A stretch of DNA of 13,720 bases from JBBIGV01 sp037447335 (GTDB lineage: Bacteria; Bacteroidota; Ignavibacteria; Ignavibacteriales; Ignavibacteriaceae), in contig JBBIGV010000080.1 of assembly GCA_037447335.1 (NCBI GenBank), forward strand, positions 1-13,720, written 5' to 3'. A program made the translations under genes and the position numbers. The notes under the pieces are model-generated. The model was not told the DNA's origin. It was given only the letters and a program-made list of their open reading frames with translations, and did no database searches. Shown here piece after piece: positions 1 to 6,992 of the stretch (its first letter is position 1; every line of letters starts with the position of its first letter).

Positions 1-1487
1 TCAATCTTGGTAGCAATATCATGAGAAAGTTTATCAGCGATGATATCATCAATCTTATCGTGTTCAACAACAACTCTTACTTCTCTTCCCGCCTGAATAG
101 CATAAGTTTTAGCTACTCCTTCAAATGATTTTGCGAGAGCTTCAAGCGTCTCAAGCCTTTTAACATAACCCTCAAGCGGTTCGCGTCTTGCACCTGGCCG
201 TGCCCCGCTGATTGCATCAGCAGCCTGTACGAGTGCAGCAATCGGATGTTCCATTGCAATATCTTCATGATGCGATCCTACTGCATTTACAACTATCGGA
301 TGTTCTTTATATTTTTTTGTGATCTCATAACCAAGCAGTGCATGAGGACCTTCATAGGTTTTATCAAGAGTTTTACCAACATCGTGAAGTAAACCTGACC
401 TCTTTGCAAGCTGTGTATCAAGACCGAGTTCAGCAGCCATTATTCCGGTGAGATAAGCAACCTCAATGCTATGTTGGAGAAGATTTTGCCCATAGCTTGA
501 CCGGTATTTCATTCTACCGATATATCTGGTCAGTTCACTGTGCATAGTATGCAGACCCAACTGAAGAATTGTATTCTCGCCTTCTTTAACCATATCCTCT
601 TCAAGTTCCTGCCGTACTTTTTCAACCACCTCTTCGATTCGAGCAGGATGGATTCGTCCGTCAGCCATTAGTCTTTCAAGAGAAACCCTTGCAACTTCCC
701 TTCTAAACTGGTCGAAAGATGAAAGAATGACTGCTTCCGGTGTATCGTCAACAATAACATCCACACCTGTGGCAGCTTCAAAAGCACGGATGTTTCGCCC
801 TTCTTTACCTATTATTCTGCCTTTCATTTCATCATTCTGGATCTGGACAACAGATATTGTTGTTTCAATGGAATGGTCTGCTGCGGTTCGTTGGATAGTC
901 TGTACAATTATTTTTTGTGCTTCTTTTTTAGCTTCAGATTTAGCGTGGTCTACCAGTTCTTTCATGGTTTGGGAAGCATCTTTTCGGGCTTCATTAACCA
1001 TGTTCTCCATAAGCATTTGTTTTGCCTCTTCAGCAGTTAACCCCGAAATTTTTACAAGCCGTTCATTCTGCTCGGCTTCAATCTTTTTTATATTATGAAC
1101 TTTACGTTCAAGATTTTTCTTTAATTCCTGTAACTCTCGTTCAACCTGACGATTCTCCTTTTCTTTTTTAATAACGATGTCAAATTTTTTATCAATATTT
1201 TCTTCACGGGCGCTTAGCTGTTTTTCAACGTTAGCTATTTTTTGTTTTTTCTGATTGATTTCATTATCGAACTCTATCTTTTTTTTATACCATTCGTCTT
1301 TAACTTCAAGCAGCTTTTCCCTTTTAAGATTATTTGCTTCTTTCTGAGCATCAGATATAATTTGTTTTGCTCTTTCTTCGGCAGAAATAATGCTTTTCTT
1401 ACCAATCCTGGAATTAAAAAGCCAGCCCAGATAGAAGAATAATGCTACAAGGACGACAGCCATCGGTATTAACAATAATGGGTCCAT
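1..1487 (-). CDS. rny: Ribonuclease Y (3' end cut by window start)
   Basis: Membrane-anchored endoribonuclease that starts mRNA turnover. I translated 495 codons from the ATG at 1487; the frame is open to the window edge. A full RNase Y is about 520 residues, so roughly 25 C-terminal residues are missing. An N-terminal membrane helix (about residues 4-24) is followed by a long charged coiled coil (about 35-200). A KH RNA-binding domain comes next, with GRIIGKEGRN at 223-232. The HD metal-dependent phosphohydrolase domain has His339 and the His-Asp pair 368-369 (LLHDVGKT), plus GSHHED at 404-409. The order TM, coiled coil, KH, HD is diagnostic of the family. The start is fixed by GGAGG at 1492-1496, 4 nt upstream, and by the membrane helix beginning directly after it. 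It lies downstream of zapA and the 6S-like RNA and is probably transcribed with or just after them. Confidence 0.96.
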   Translation of the reverse strand, partial: MDPLLLIPMAVVLVALFFYLGWLFNSRIGKKSIISAEERAKQIISDAQKEANNLKREKLLEVKDEWYKKKIEFDNEINQKKQKIANVEKQLSAREENIDKKFDIVIKKEKENRQVERELQELKKNLERKVHNIKKIEAEQNERLVKISGLTAEEAKQMLMENMVNEARKDASQTMKELVDHAKSEAKKEAQKIIVQTIQRTAADHSIETTISVVQIQNDEMKGRIIGKEGRNIRAFEAATGVDVIVDDTPEAVILSSFDQFRREVARVSLERLMADGRIHPARIEEVVEKVRQELEEDMVKEGENTILQLGLHTMHSELTRYIGRMKYRSSYGQNLLQHSIEVAYLTGIMAAELGLDTQLAKRSGLLHDVGKTLDKTYEGPHALLGYEITKKYKEHPIVVNAVGSHHEDIAMEHPIAALVQAADAISGARPGARREPLEGYVKRLETLEALAKSFEGVAKTYAIQAGREVRVVVEHDKIDDIIADKLSHDIATKI

Positions 1488-1516
1488 ATTTCCTCCATTG
1501 CAGATTATAATATAAA

Positions 1517-1714
1517 CCGCAGCTGTTAGTCTCAGATACAAAATAGAAAAACCCGAATACGCAATGTGGGAACTTGCCCGAACGTTTTTTACTTCCTCTG
1601 CATGGCTAAAGCCATATCCCCGTACAAACGGGGTGAGGCCTGTAATAGGCGCCGAAAGTCAAACTCCCATGGTATAAAAGTTAGTTTTTCTTTTTATACG
1701 GACTAACAGAGCGG
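1517..1714 (-). ncRNA. ssrS: Probable 6S RNA between zapA and rny
   Basis: A 236-nt non-coding gap holds sequence that folds into one long rod closed by its own ends. CCGC (1711-1714) pairs with GCGG (1517-1520). CTGTTAGTC (1701-1709) pairs perfectly with GACTAACAG (1523-1531). GAAAAAC (1684-1690) pairs with GTTTTTC (1546-1552). After a 14-by-14 nt internal loop, TGGGAGTTTG (1660-1669) pairs with CAAGTTCCCA (1567-1576), with two G-U pairs. ACTTTC (1654-1659) then pairs with GGAAGT (1591-1596), leaving 14 unpaired nt on the 3' side. Small hairpins sit inside, including CCCCGT-TTGT-ACGGGG and ATGGC-TTTA-GCCAT. A roughly 198-nt rod with paired ends and a large internal bubble is the architecture of 6S RNA, which binds RNA polymerase holoenzyme as an open-promoter mimic. 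6S also lies beside zapA in enterobacteria. The helices are seen directly; the 6S identity is inference from fold, size and neighbourhood. Confidence 0.8.
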
Positions 1715-1718
1715 TCGT

Positions 1719-1726
1719 TAAACCTA
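1719..1726 (-). promoter_or_regulatory. Candidate -7 box for the 6S-like RNA
   Basis: Read on the minus strand, TAGGTTTA matches 7 of 8 positions of the Bacteroidota -7 consensus TAnnTTTG. It overlaps the zapA stop codon. Transcription starting 4-7 nt downstream would begin at about 1712-1715, exactly where the closing helix of the RNA begins. I see no convincing -33 TTTG partner, so the call rests on position plus one box. Confidence 0.35.
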
Positions 1727-2020
1727 AGATGGGTCTGGCATATTCTGTTCGCTGAGCTGAAGCTTTATCTTTTTGATTTTGTCTGATGCCTGAATGAAGA
1801 ACTCACGGTTCTTATTTTTTTCCAGGAACAGATCATAAGCAATGTTCAAACAAGCAATGATCGCAATAGTTTGAGAAGGTTGATCAGGAAGTTCTTCCTT
1901 TGTTTCTTCCATTACTTTATTAACATAAACAGCAAGTTCTTTTGCTATTTCTTCATTTTCAACCAGTAGAGAATATTCTTTATCGAATATTTTTATTTTG
2001 AGCTTCTTTTTGTCCGTCAT
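1724..2020 (-). CDS. zapA: Cell division protein ZapA
   Basis: A 98-residue cytoplasmic protein that bundles and stabilises FtsZ filaments at midcell. The N-terminal part (about 5-35) matches the ZapA strand-turn-strand region, with IKIFDKEYSLLVENEEIAKE and then AVYVNKVMEE. The middle segment TIAIIACLNIAYDLF (about 51-65) is the characteristic helix, followed by a charged C-terminal coiled coil (about 66-93) used for dimer and tetramer formation. Length is within the family range (about 85-110). The ATG at 2020 follows an AAGG-type ribosome-binding site. It lies 30 nt after the small coiled-coil gene and is the last protein gene before the 6S-like RNA. Confidence 0.9.
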   Translation of the reverse strand: MTDKKKLKIKIFDKEYSLLVENEEIAKELAVYVNKVMEETKEELPDQPSQTIAIIACLNIAYDLFLEKNKNREFFIQASDKIKKIKLQLSEQNMPDPS

Positions 2021-2050
2021 TTATGCCTTACCATCGTACGAACACTAAAT

Positions 2051-2362
2051 TTAAGAACTAAGATGATTATCAATCCGCGATATCATATCACGAATTCTGT
2101 GTTTTAACTCTTCTTTTTCTGTACCGCTTAGTGAGCCGAAGAGACTGCTCTGGTTTTCTGTTCTAAGCTCTTCTAATTCTTCTTTAAGATTTTTGATCTT
2201 TTCAAGTTGTAGAAACTTTTCCGAATTCATTTCAGATAATAGATTTTCAAGGTCAGCATTGCGTGCATTCAGATCATTCAGCTTATTTAGCAAGACGGTA
2301 ACTCCCGCCTGAATTACGTTCAGGTCGCTGATCAGCACATCATATTTCGAAAACTCTGTCAA
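2051..2362 (-). CDS. Small coiled-coil protein between pheT and zapA, possible Z-ring partner
   Basis: 103 residues, no membrane segment or signal peptide. I do not recognise a named family with certainty. Residues about 20-72 are strongly heptad-like and rich in Leu, Glu, Lys and Asn (for example LNKLNDLNARNADLENLLSE, then LEKIKNLKEELEELRTEN). A short polar linker leads to a basic amphipathic tail (about 82-100, EELKHRIRDMISRIDNHL). The only well-supported start is TTG at 2360-2362. GAGAGG lies 7 nt upstream, inside the last codons of pheT, which suggests translational coupling. Size, coiled coil and position directly before zapA suggest a ZapB-like cell-division partner. That role is inference; a generic scaffold or an unrelated translation-linked protein is possible. 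Confidence 0.8.
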   Translation of the reverse strand: MTEFSKYDVLISDLNVIQAGVTVLLNKLNDLNARNADLENLLSEMNSEKFLQLEKIKNLKEELEELRTENQSSLFGSLSGTEKEELKHRIRDMISRIDNHLSS

Positions 2363-2365
2363 GGT

Positions 2366-4768
2366 TTATCCTCTCAGTTTTGCATTAAATTTTTCAGAAA
2401 CCTTTTTAATCAGTTTATCAAATTCTTTCTGAACTTCTTCTTCTGTAAGAGTTCGCTCGTTTGAATAGAACTCCAGCGAGAAAGCCAAACTTCTTTTATT
2501 TTCTCCCAGCGATTCGGATTCAAAAATATCAAACAAACTGACCGATTTAAGAAGGCTGCCAGCCTGTTCTTTAATAAAACTGTCAACATCACCAAAGTGT
2601 ACTGACTTGTCGAAAATAAAAGCACAGTCGCGCAATACTTTCGGAAACCTGAGCGGCTCTTCGTACATTCTCTGCGGAGTTTTAATGTTCCGAAGTTTAT
2701 CTAAGTAAAACTCGAAACAGAATACATCCTGTTCAATATCAAATTTTTTCAGAAATTCATTTTTTATTTTGCCTCCGGCGCCAATTTCCTGATCGTTGAA
2801 CTTTTTGGTCAAGCCGTAAGCGTAAATACTATTACCACTCACATTATATGAATCCTTCAAAACAGAGTCAAGCGAAAATTTCAAGATTATCGAATCTATA
2901 TATCCCTTTAAGGAGTGGTAGCTGTGGTATTGTTCTTCAGTGTTCCATCCCTTTTTGATCATTCTTCCGGTAATAATAAATATTGCCCTGCTTTCTTCAT
3001 TGAAGTCTTCAAAACTATTTATATCATTGTCTGATATGCGGTTAAATACATTTCCGATCTCAAATAGCTGCAGGTCTTTTTCACCAACTTTGATATTATG
3101 CGAAACAACTTCAAGAGCACCGGCTAATAACCCGGTTCTTAAAAATGCCATATCAACACTTTGCGGATTGAGTACTTTAACCGGGTTTCCGGTAAGCAAG
3201 GCAGACTTTTCAGTTTGCAATGGATTGTTTATCATCTCAAAAAATCCAAGAGCATTTGCTGTTGTTCTTAAACTGTCGGTAAAGTCCGAGTGATCATATC
3301 TTTTTTCAAGAGTAATTGAAATACGTGGAACAGCAGGAATATTTTCATACCCATTGATGCGGGCTATTTCTTCGATAATATCTGCTTCACGTTCAATATC
3401 AGGACGAAAAGTCGGAATTGAAAGAAGTAATTTTCCATTCTCTTCACTAATAATTTTCATTCCGAGTGCGGTTACAATTCTTTTTATTTCACTATGGGGG
3501 ACATCGTAACCAAGGAGTTTTCTGCAGCGATCGTATCGAAACAGGACTTCCCGTTCGCTTATCTTTTCGGGATAAACATCTGCAATGCCTTTAATAATTT
3601 CACCACCACTGATTTCTGCAATTATTTCAGCAGCACGTTGAGCTGCTTTATCAGCATTGTTAGGATCTGTACCCCGTTCAAACCGATACGATGAATCAGT
3701 GCTTAGTGAAATAGCTTTTGAAGTTCTTCTGATACTTGAAGGGCTAAAATAAGCGCTCTCAATTAAAATGTTTTTTGTTGACAGAGATATTTCGGAATTT
3801 TCACCGCCCATAACGCCTGCAATTGCAGCAGGTTGTTTACCGTCGTTTATAAGCAAAGTACCTTCAGGTATTTTTCTAACTTTTGAATCGAGAGTGGTAA
3901 ATTCGCCTTCTGTATTTGTGCTATCAACTATTATTTTCTTATGACTTAATTTATCGAGATCAAAAGCGTGCAAAGGCTGTCCGCATTCAAGCATTACAAA
4001 GTTAGTTGCATCAACAATATTGTTTATAGGTCTCAAACCTGCATTTTCCAGTTTTCGCTTTAGCCAGTCAGGCGATTCCATTACTTTTACATTTTTAAGG
4101 GCCTTACCACAATAACGGGGACAGTTTACGGCATCCTTTATTTCTATTACGATATATTCGGAGACGTCCCCCGACATATTATTTTTATTAACTTCAGGCA
4201 GTTTTAATTCTGTGTTAAAAAGAACTGCCAGGTCTCTCGCAACGCCAATATGTGATAGCGCATCGGGGCGATTTGGCGTAAGTCCGATTTCTATTATTAC
4301 ATCATTCAGTCCAAGTACTTCAGTAATCGGTTTCCCAATCTCTGTAGAATCATCAAGCACTAAAATACCGTTGTGATCGTCATTTAATTGAAGCTCATCA
4401 CCTGAACAGATCATGCCGGAAGATTCAACGCCGCGAATTTTCACTTTTTCAATTCTGATTTTTGATTTTGGAACTACCGCACCGGTTTTTGCGAAGATAA
4501 TTTTCTGACCGGCATCAACATTTGGCGCACCGCATATAACCTGGTGTTCATTTTTACCATCATACACCATACATACAGATAGTTTATCAGCGCCGGGATG
4601 TTTTTGCTTATCTTTTACCAACGCAGTTATAAAACCTTTATAAATTTCTGACTGATCAACATAATCCTCAACTTCAAGACCAGCCATAGTAAGCTTTTCA
4701 ACTATCTGCCGGGTTTCGATCCCGCTCAGATCAACATAATCATTTAACCAATTAAGTGAGACTTTCAA
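2366..4768 (-). CDS. pheT: Phenylalanine-tRNA ligase beta subunit
   Basis: The 800-residue beta subunit of the (alpha-beta)2 cytoplasmic PheRS, which charges tRNA-Phe. Domains in order: an N-terminal region opening KVSLNWLNDYVDL; an OB-fold tRNA-binding domain (about 40-150); the B3/B4 editing domain (about 210-390, with PLHAFDLDKL and GVMGGENSEIS) that removes mischarged Tyr; the B5 domain (about 400-475); a catalytic-like core; and a C-terminal FDX-ACB anticodon-binding domain (about 705-800, starting RFPKVLRDCAFIFD). The length is normal for bacterial PheT. The start is TTG: GGAGGA lies 6 nt upstream, and the family N-terminus begins exactly there. The gap to pheS is 16 nt, so the two are co-transcribed. 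The stop overlaps the ribosome-binding site of the following coiled-coil gene. Confidence 0.97.
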   Translation of the reverse strand: MKVSLNWLNDYVDLSGIETRQIVEKLTMAGLEVEDYVDQSEIYKGFITALVKDKQKHPGADKLSVCMVYDGKNEHQVICGAPNVDAGQKIIFAKTGAVVPKSKIRIEKVKIRGVESSGMICSGDELQLNDDHNGILVLDDSTEIGKPITEVLGLNDVIIEIGLTPNRPDALSHIGVARDLAVLFNTELKLPEVNKNNMSGDVSEYIVIEIKDAVNCPRYCGKALKNVKVMESPDWLKRKLENAGLRPINNIVDATNFVMLECGQPLHAFDLDKLSHKKIIVDSTNTEGEFTTLDSKVRKIPEGTLLINDGKQPAAIAGVMGGENSEISLSTKNILIESAYFSPSSIRRTSKAISLSTDSSYRFERGTDPNNADKAAQRAAEIIAEISGGEIIKGIADVYPEKISEREVLFRYDRCRKLLGYDVPHSEIKRIVTALGMKIISEENGKLLLSIPTFRPDIEREADIIEEIARINGYENIPAVPRISITLEKRYDHSDFTDSLRTTANALGFFEMINNPLQTEKSALLTGNPVKVLNPQSVDMAFLRTGLLAGALEVVSHNIKVGEKDLQLFEIGNVFNRISDNDINSFEDFNEESRAIFIITGRMIKKGWNTEEQYHSYHSLKGYIDSIILKFSLDSVLKDSYNVSGNSIYAYGLTKKFNDQEIGAGGKIKNEFLKKFDIEQDVFCFEFYLDKLRNIKTPQRMYEEPLRFPKVLRDCAFIFDKSVHFGDVDSFIKEQAGSLLKSVSLFDIFESESLGENKRSLAFSLEFYSNERTLTEEEVQKEFDKLIKKVSEKFNAKLRG

Positions 4769-4784
4769 ATTAAATCCTCCGCTG

Positions 4785-5798
4785 TCAGAACTGTTTTAAA
4801 AATCTGTAATCATTCTGAAAGAAGATACGAATATCATCTATTGCGTATTTGAGAAGAGCGATTCTCTCTATTCCCATCCCGAATGCATAGCCAGAATATT
4901 TTTCAGGATCATAGCCCACTTTGAGAAAAACATTCGGATCAACCATTCCACAGCCAAGTATCTCTAGCCAGCCGGAATGTTTACATATTTTGCAGCCGCT
5001 GCCTTTACAGAGATAACAGGTAATATCCATTTCAGCGCTTGGTTCTGTAAACGGAAAAAAGCTAGGACGGAAACGATACTTTAAATCATCTCCATAAAAT
5101 TGCCGTGCAAAAGAAACCAGGGTACCTTTAAGCTCGGCAAAAGTAACGTCGGTATCAACAAAAATTCCATCTACCTGGTGGAAAACACAGTAGCTTCGTG
5201 CACTTACCGCCTCATTACGATAGACTTTACCTGGCATTATTGCACGAATGGGGGGCTGCTGCTGCTGCATTATTCTTACCTGAACAGGAGTTGTGTGAGT
5301 GCGCAGCACAAAATCTTTGCTGATGAAAAAAGTATCCTGCATATCACGGGCTGGATGGTCGTGTGGAAAATTGAGCGCTTCAAAATTGTTGAAGTCGGAT
5401 TCTATTTCAGGACCTTCGTGCGATGAAAACCCGAGACTTTTGAATACTGATTTTATTTCATCAATGGATTGGATAAGAAGGTGTTTACTGCCAATTGTCT
5501 TGTACAATCCGGGTAATGTAAGATCGATTGAAGTTTCCTGTTTACCCGATTCTGACTCAAGTTTTGATTTCAGCGAGTTAAACTTTTCAGAGAGATCATT
5601 TCTAATATCGTTAAGTTTTTTGCCGAAGGCGGGTTTATCTTCTTTCGGAACATCCTTTAGTTTATCGAACAATGCTGAAACCAACCCGTTACGGCTGAAG
5701 TATTTTATTCTCAATTCTTCAAGCTGTTTAAGGTTACTGACGCCGGCAATATCATTTCCGAATTCTGTTGATACCCGGTCAATAGTTTCGGTTGTCAT
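4785..5798 (-). CDS. pheS: Phenylalanine-tRNA ligase alpha subunit
   Basis: The 337-residue catalytic alpha subunit of PheRS, a class II synthetase. An N-terminal coiled-coil arm that contacts tRNA (about 1-90) precedes the class II core. Visible elements are RDMQDTFF (151-158), RTHTTPVQVRIM (166-177), motif 2 RNEAVSARSYCVFHQVDG (194-211), PSFFPFTEPSAEMDI (245-259) and motif 3 GYAFGMGIERIALLKY (303-318). A Cys-X2-Cys-X4-Cys-X2-Cys knuckle (Cys261, 264, 269, 272) sits just before GWLEILGCGMVDP, as in many non-proteobacterial PheS, and may bind zinc. The motif 2 wording resembles Bacteroidota enzymes. The ATG at 5798 has no clear Shine-Dalgarno sequence and follows a terminator-like hairpin, so expression may be controlled separately from rplT. 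Confidence 0.97.
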   Translation of the reverse strand: MTTETIDRVSTEFGNDIAGVSNLKQLEELRIKYFSRNGLVSALFDKLKDVPKEDKPAFGKKLNDIRNDLSEKFNSLKSKLESESGKQETSIDLTLPGLYKTIGSKHLLIQSIDEIKSVFKSLGFSSHEGPEIESDFNNFEALNFPHDHPARDMQDTFFISKDFVLRTHTTPVQVRIMQQQQPPIRAIMPGKVYRNEAVSARSYCVFHQVDGIFVDTDVTFAELKGTLVSFARQFYGDDLKYRFRPSFFPFTEPSAEMDITCYLCKGSGCKICKHSGWLEILGCGMVDPNVFLKVGYDPEKYSGYAFGMGIERIALLKYAIDDIRIFFQNDYRFLKQF

Positions 5799-5819
5799 AA
5801 CTGCAAGATTTGTTTATTT

Positions 5820-5864
5820 AAAAAGATGCCCTCCCGCTTGCATATATGTTTTACTGCGGGAGGG
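5820..5864 (-). terminator. Rho-independent terminator or attenuator between rplT and pheS
   Basis: On the minus strand, CCCTCCCGC (5856-5864) and GCGGGAGGG (5829-5837) form a perfect 9-bp GC-rich stem with an 18-nt loop. CATC and a run of five T (5820-5824) follow. It starts 6 nt after the rplT stop and ends about 21 nt before the pheS start. This is a classic intrinsic terminator shape. Since pheS has no room for a full promoter beyond it, partial read-through or conditional termination is plausible. Confidence 0.82.
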
Positions 5865-5870
5865 TAAAGG

Positions 5871-6218
5871 TTAATTAACTGCAAATTTAACCAGCTCGGT
5901 GAATGCAGAAGGATTTTCAACCGCAAGATTAGCTAAAACTTTACGGTTAACTACTACACCTTTCTCATCTAGAGAATGAATTAACCGGGAGTAAGTTGTC
6001 CCGTTAACCCGTGCGGCAGCGTTAATCCTTACTATCCACAATTGCCTGAAGGTTCTCTTCTTTAGCTTTCTGTCTCTGTATGCATGCAGCAAGCCTTTTT
6101 CAACATGGTTTTTTGCAACCGTGTAAACTTTGCTGCGCGCACCCCAGTAACCTTTGGCGAGCTTCATCACTTTTTTTCGTCTTCTGTGTGAAGCTACTTT
6201 GTTTTTAGAACGTGGCAT
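5871..6218 (-). CDS. rplT: 50S ribosomal protein L20
   Basis: A 115-residue, very basic 23S rRNA-binding protein needed early in 50S assembly. It contains the family landmarks RRKKVMKLAKGYWGARSK (13-30), RDRKLKKRTFRQLWIVRINA (48-67) and GVVVNRKVLANLAV (91-104). The length is as expected (about 114-120). The ATG at 6218 begins MPRSKNKV, close to the usual MPR(V/A)K start. It lies 21 nt after rpmI in the conserved infC-rpmI-rplT order. In other bacteria L20 represses this operon translationally. I could not identify a leader operator here. Confidence 0.97.
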   Translation of the reverse strand: MPRSKNKVASHRRRKKVMKLAKGYWGARSKVYTVAKNHVEKGLLHAYRDRKLKKRTFRQLWIVRINAAARVNGTTYSRLIHSLDEKGVVVNRKVLANLAVENPSAFTELVKFAVN

Positions 6219-6239
6219 TTTTATTTATCCTCTTATTTA

Positions 6240-6428
6240 TTACATCAATAACTTTATTGTTTTCTCTTCAACCTTTGAAACGTAAGTAGCCTTTCTCAGA
6301 CTTCTTTTACGTTTTCGGGATTTTGAAGTTAGAATGTGGCTTTTGTAAGCTTTCTTCCTTTTGAGCCTGCCTGTTGCTGTTTTCTTAAAAGATTTAGCAA
6401 CACCACTTTTGCTTTTCATTTTTGGCAT
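6240..6428 (-). CDS. rpmI: 50S ribosomal protein L35
   Basis: A 62-residue, highly basic ribosomal protein of the large subunit. It opens MPKMKSKSGVAKSFKKTATG and continues with the Lys/Arg-rich segment KRKKAYKSHILTSKSRKRKR, both typical of L35. Usual length is about 64-66, so it is complete though slightly short at the C-terminus. The ATG at 6428 follows AGAGGA at a spacing of about 8 nt. It lies 18 nt from infC and 21 nt from rplT, in the canonical order. Confidence 0.97.
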   Translation of the reverse strand: MPKMKSKSGVAKSFKKTATGRLKRKKAYKSHILTSKSRKRKRSLRKATYVSKVEEKTIKLLM

Positions 6429-6446
6429 AATGTTATCCTCTGATTA

Positions 6447-6980
6447 TTAATTCTTTTTACCCTTGGTTTTTGACGGTACTAGTATTACGCTCATATTTCT
6501 GCCTTCCATTTTTACAGGCGATTCGATCTTCGAAATATCAACAACCGTTTCGATGAAACGGTTAATCAGCTCCTCCCCTTTTTCGATGTATGCCATTTCT
6601 CTTCCCTTGAACATAACAACAACCTTAACTTTGTTTCCTTCCATCAGGAAGTTAGCGGCATGTTTTGCTTTGAAGTCAAAGTCGTGCACATCGGTATTCG
6701 GATGAAGCCTTATTTCCTTAAGAGCAGAAACCTGTTGATTTTTTCTCTGAAGTTTTTCACGCTTCTGTTGTTCATATTTAAATTTTCCGTGATCAATTAT
6801 TTTACATACCGGCGGCTGTGCCTGTGGCGCGATTTCTACAAGATCAAGCCCGCGCTCCTGCGATAGTTTTATTGCATCTTTTACAGTATAGATTCCGAGT
6901 TGTGTACCATCAACGTCTATAACACGGACCCTTGAAGATTTTATTTCTTCATTTACACGGGTATTATCTTTTTGAGCGAT
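6447..6980 (-). CDS. infC: Translation initiation factor IF-3 (AUC start)
   Basis: A 177-residue factor that binds the 30S subunit, prevents premature 50S joining and rejects wrong start codons. The N-terminal domain runs from about 1 to 75 (TRVNEEIKSSRVRVIDVDG, GLDLVEIAPQAQPPVCKIID). A basic linker (EQQKREKLQRKNQQ) and the C-terminal domain follow (KEIRLHPNTDVHDFDFKAKH, VVVMFKGREM, PVKMEGRNMSVILVP). There is no ATG upstream in this frame. The first codon after an in-frame TAA (6984-6986) and TCA is ATC at 6978-6980, with GAGAGG (6987-6992) 6 nt ahead. Starting there gives the normal N-terminus (fMet)-AQKDNTRVNEEI and the normal length. A GTG at 6689 would remove the whole N-terminal domain. 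AUU or AUC starts of infC are known to allow autoregulation by IF3. The gap to thrS is 12 nt. Confidence 0.95.
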   Translation of the reverse strand: MAQKDNTRVNEEIKSSRVRVIDVDGTQLGIYTVKDAIKLSQERGLDLVEIAPQAQPPVCKIIDHGKFKYEQQKREKLQRKNQQVSALKEIRLHPNTDVHDFDFKAKHAANFLMEGNKVKVVVMFKGREMAYIEKGEELINRFIETVVDISKIESPVKMEGRNMSVILVPSKTKGKKN

Positions 6981-6992
6981 TGATTACCTCTC
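6978..6992 (-). promoter_or_regulatory. infC ribosome-binding site with AUC start codon
   Basis: GAGAGG (6987-6992) is separated by six nucleotides (TAATCA) from ATC (6978-6980). This site decides the start, since an in-frame stop codon lies within the spacer and no ATG or usable GTG/TTG follows until far inside the protein. In E. coli the non-canonical infC start is the target of IF3-dependent repression. The same logic is inferred here. The Shine-Dalgarno lies directly after the thrS stop codon. Confidence 0.85.

Noticed and set aside
727..1098. 123-residue plus-strand ORF
   Set aside because: Antisense shadow of the rny KH and coiled-coil coding region.
1676..1706. TTAG-N19-TAACTTTT as a promoter for the ncRNA
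   Set aside because: It lies inside the RNA once the closing helix (1701-1714 with 1517-1531) is recognised; starting here would remove the paired 5' strand.
5814..5843. A 9-codon ORF upstream of pheS as a phenylalanine leader peptide
   Set aside because: It has only one Phe codon, no ribosome-binding site, and lies inside the terminator stem-loop.
5299..5874. 191-residue plus-strand ORF
   Set aside because: It is antisense to pheS and the terminator region; composition and lack of recognisable motifs fit a shadow of the real gene.
6447..6689. An 80-residue IF3-like ORF starting at GTG 6689
   Set aside because: The frame continues upstream with clear IF3 N-terminal sequence to the ATC at 6980; the GTG is an internal Val codon.
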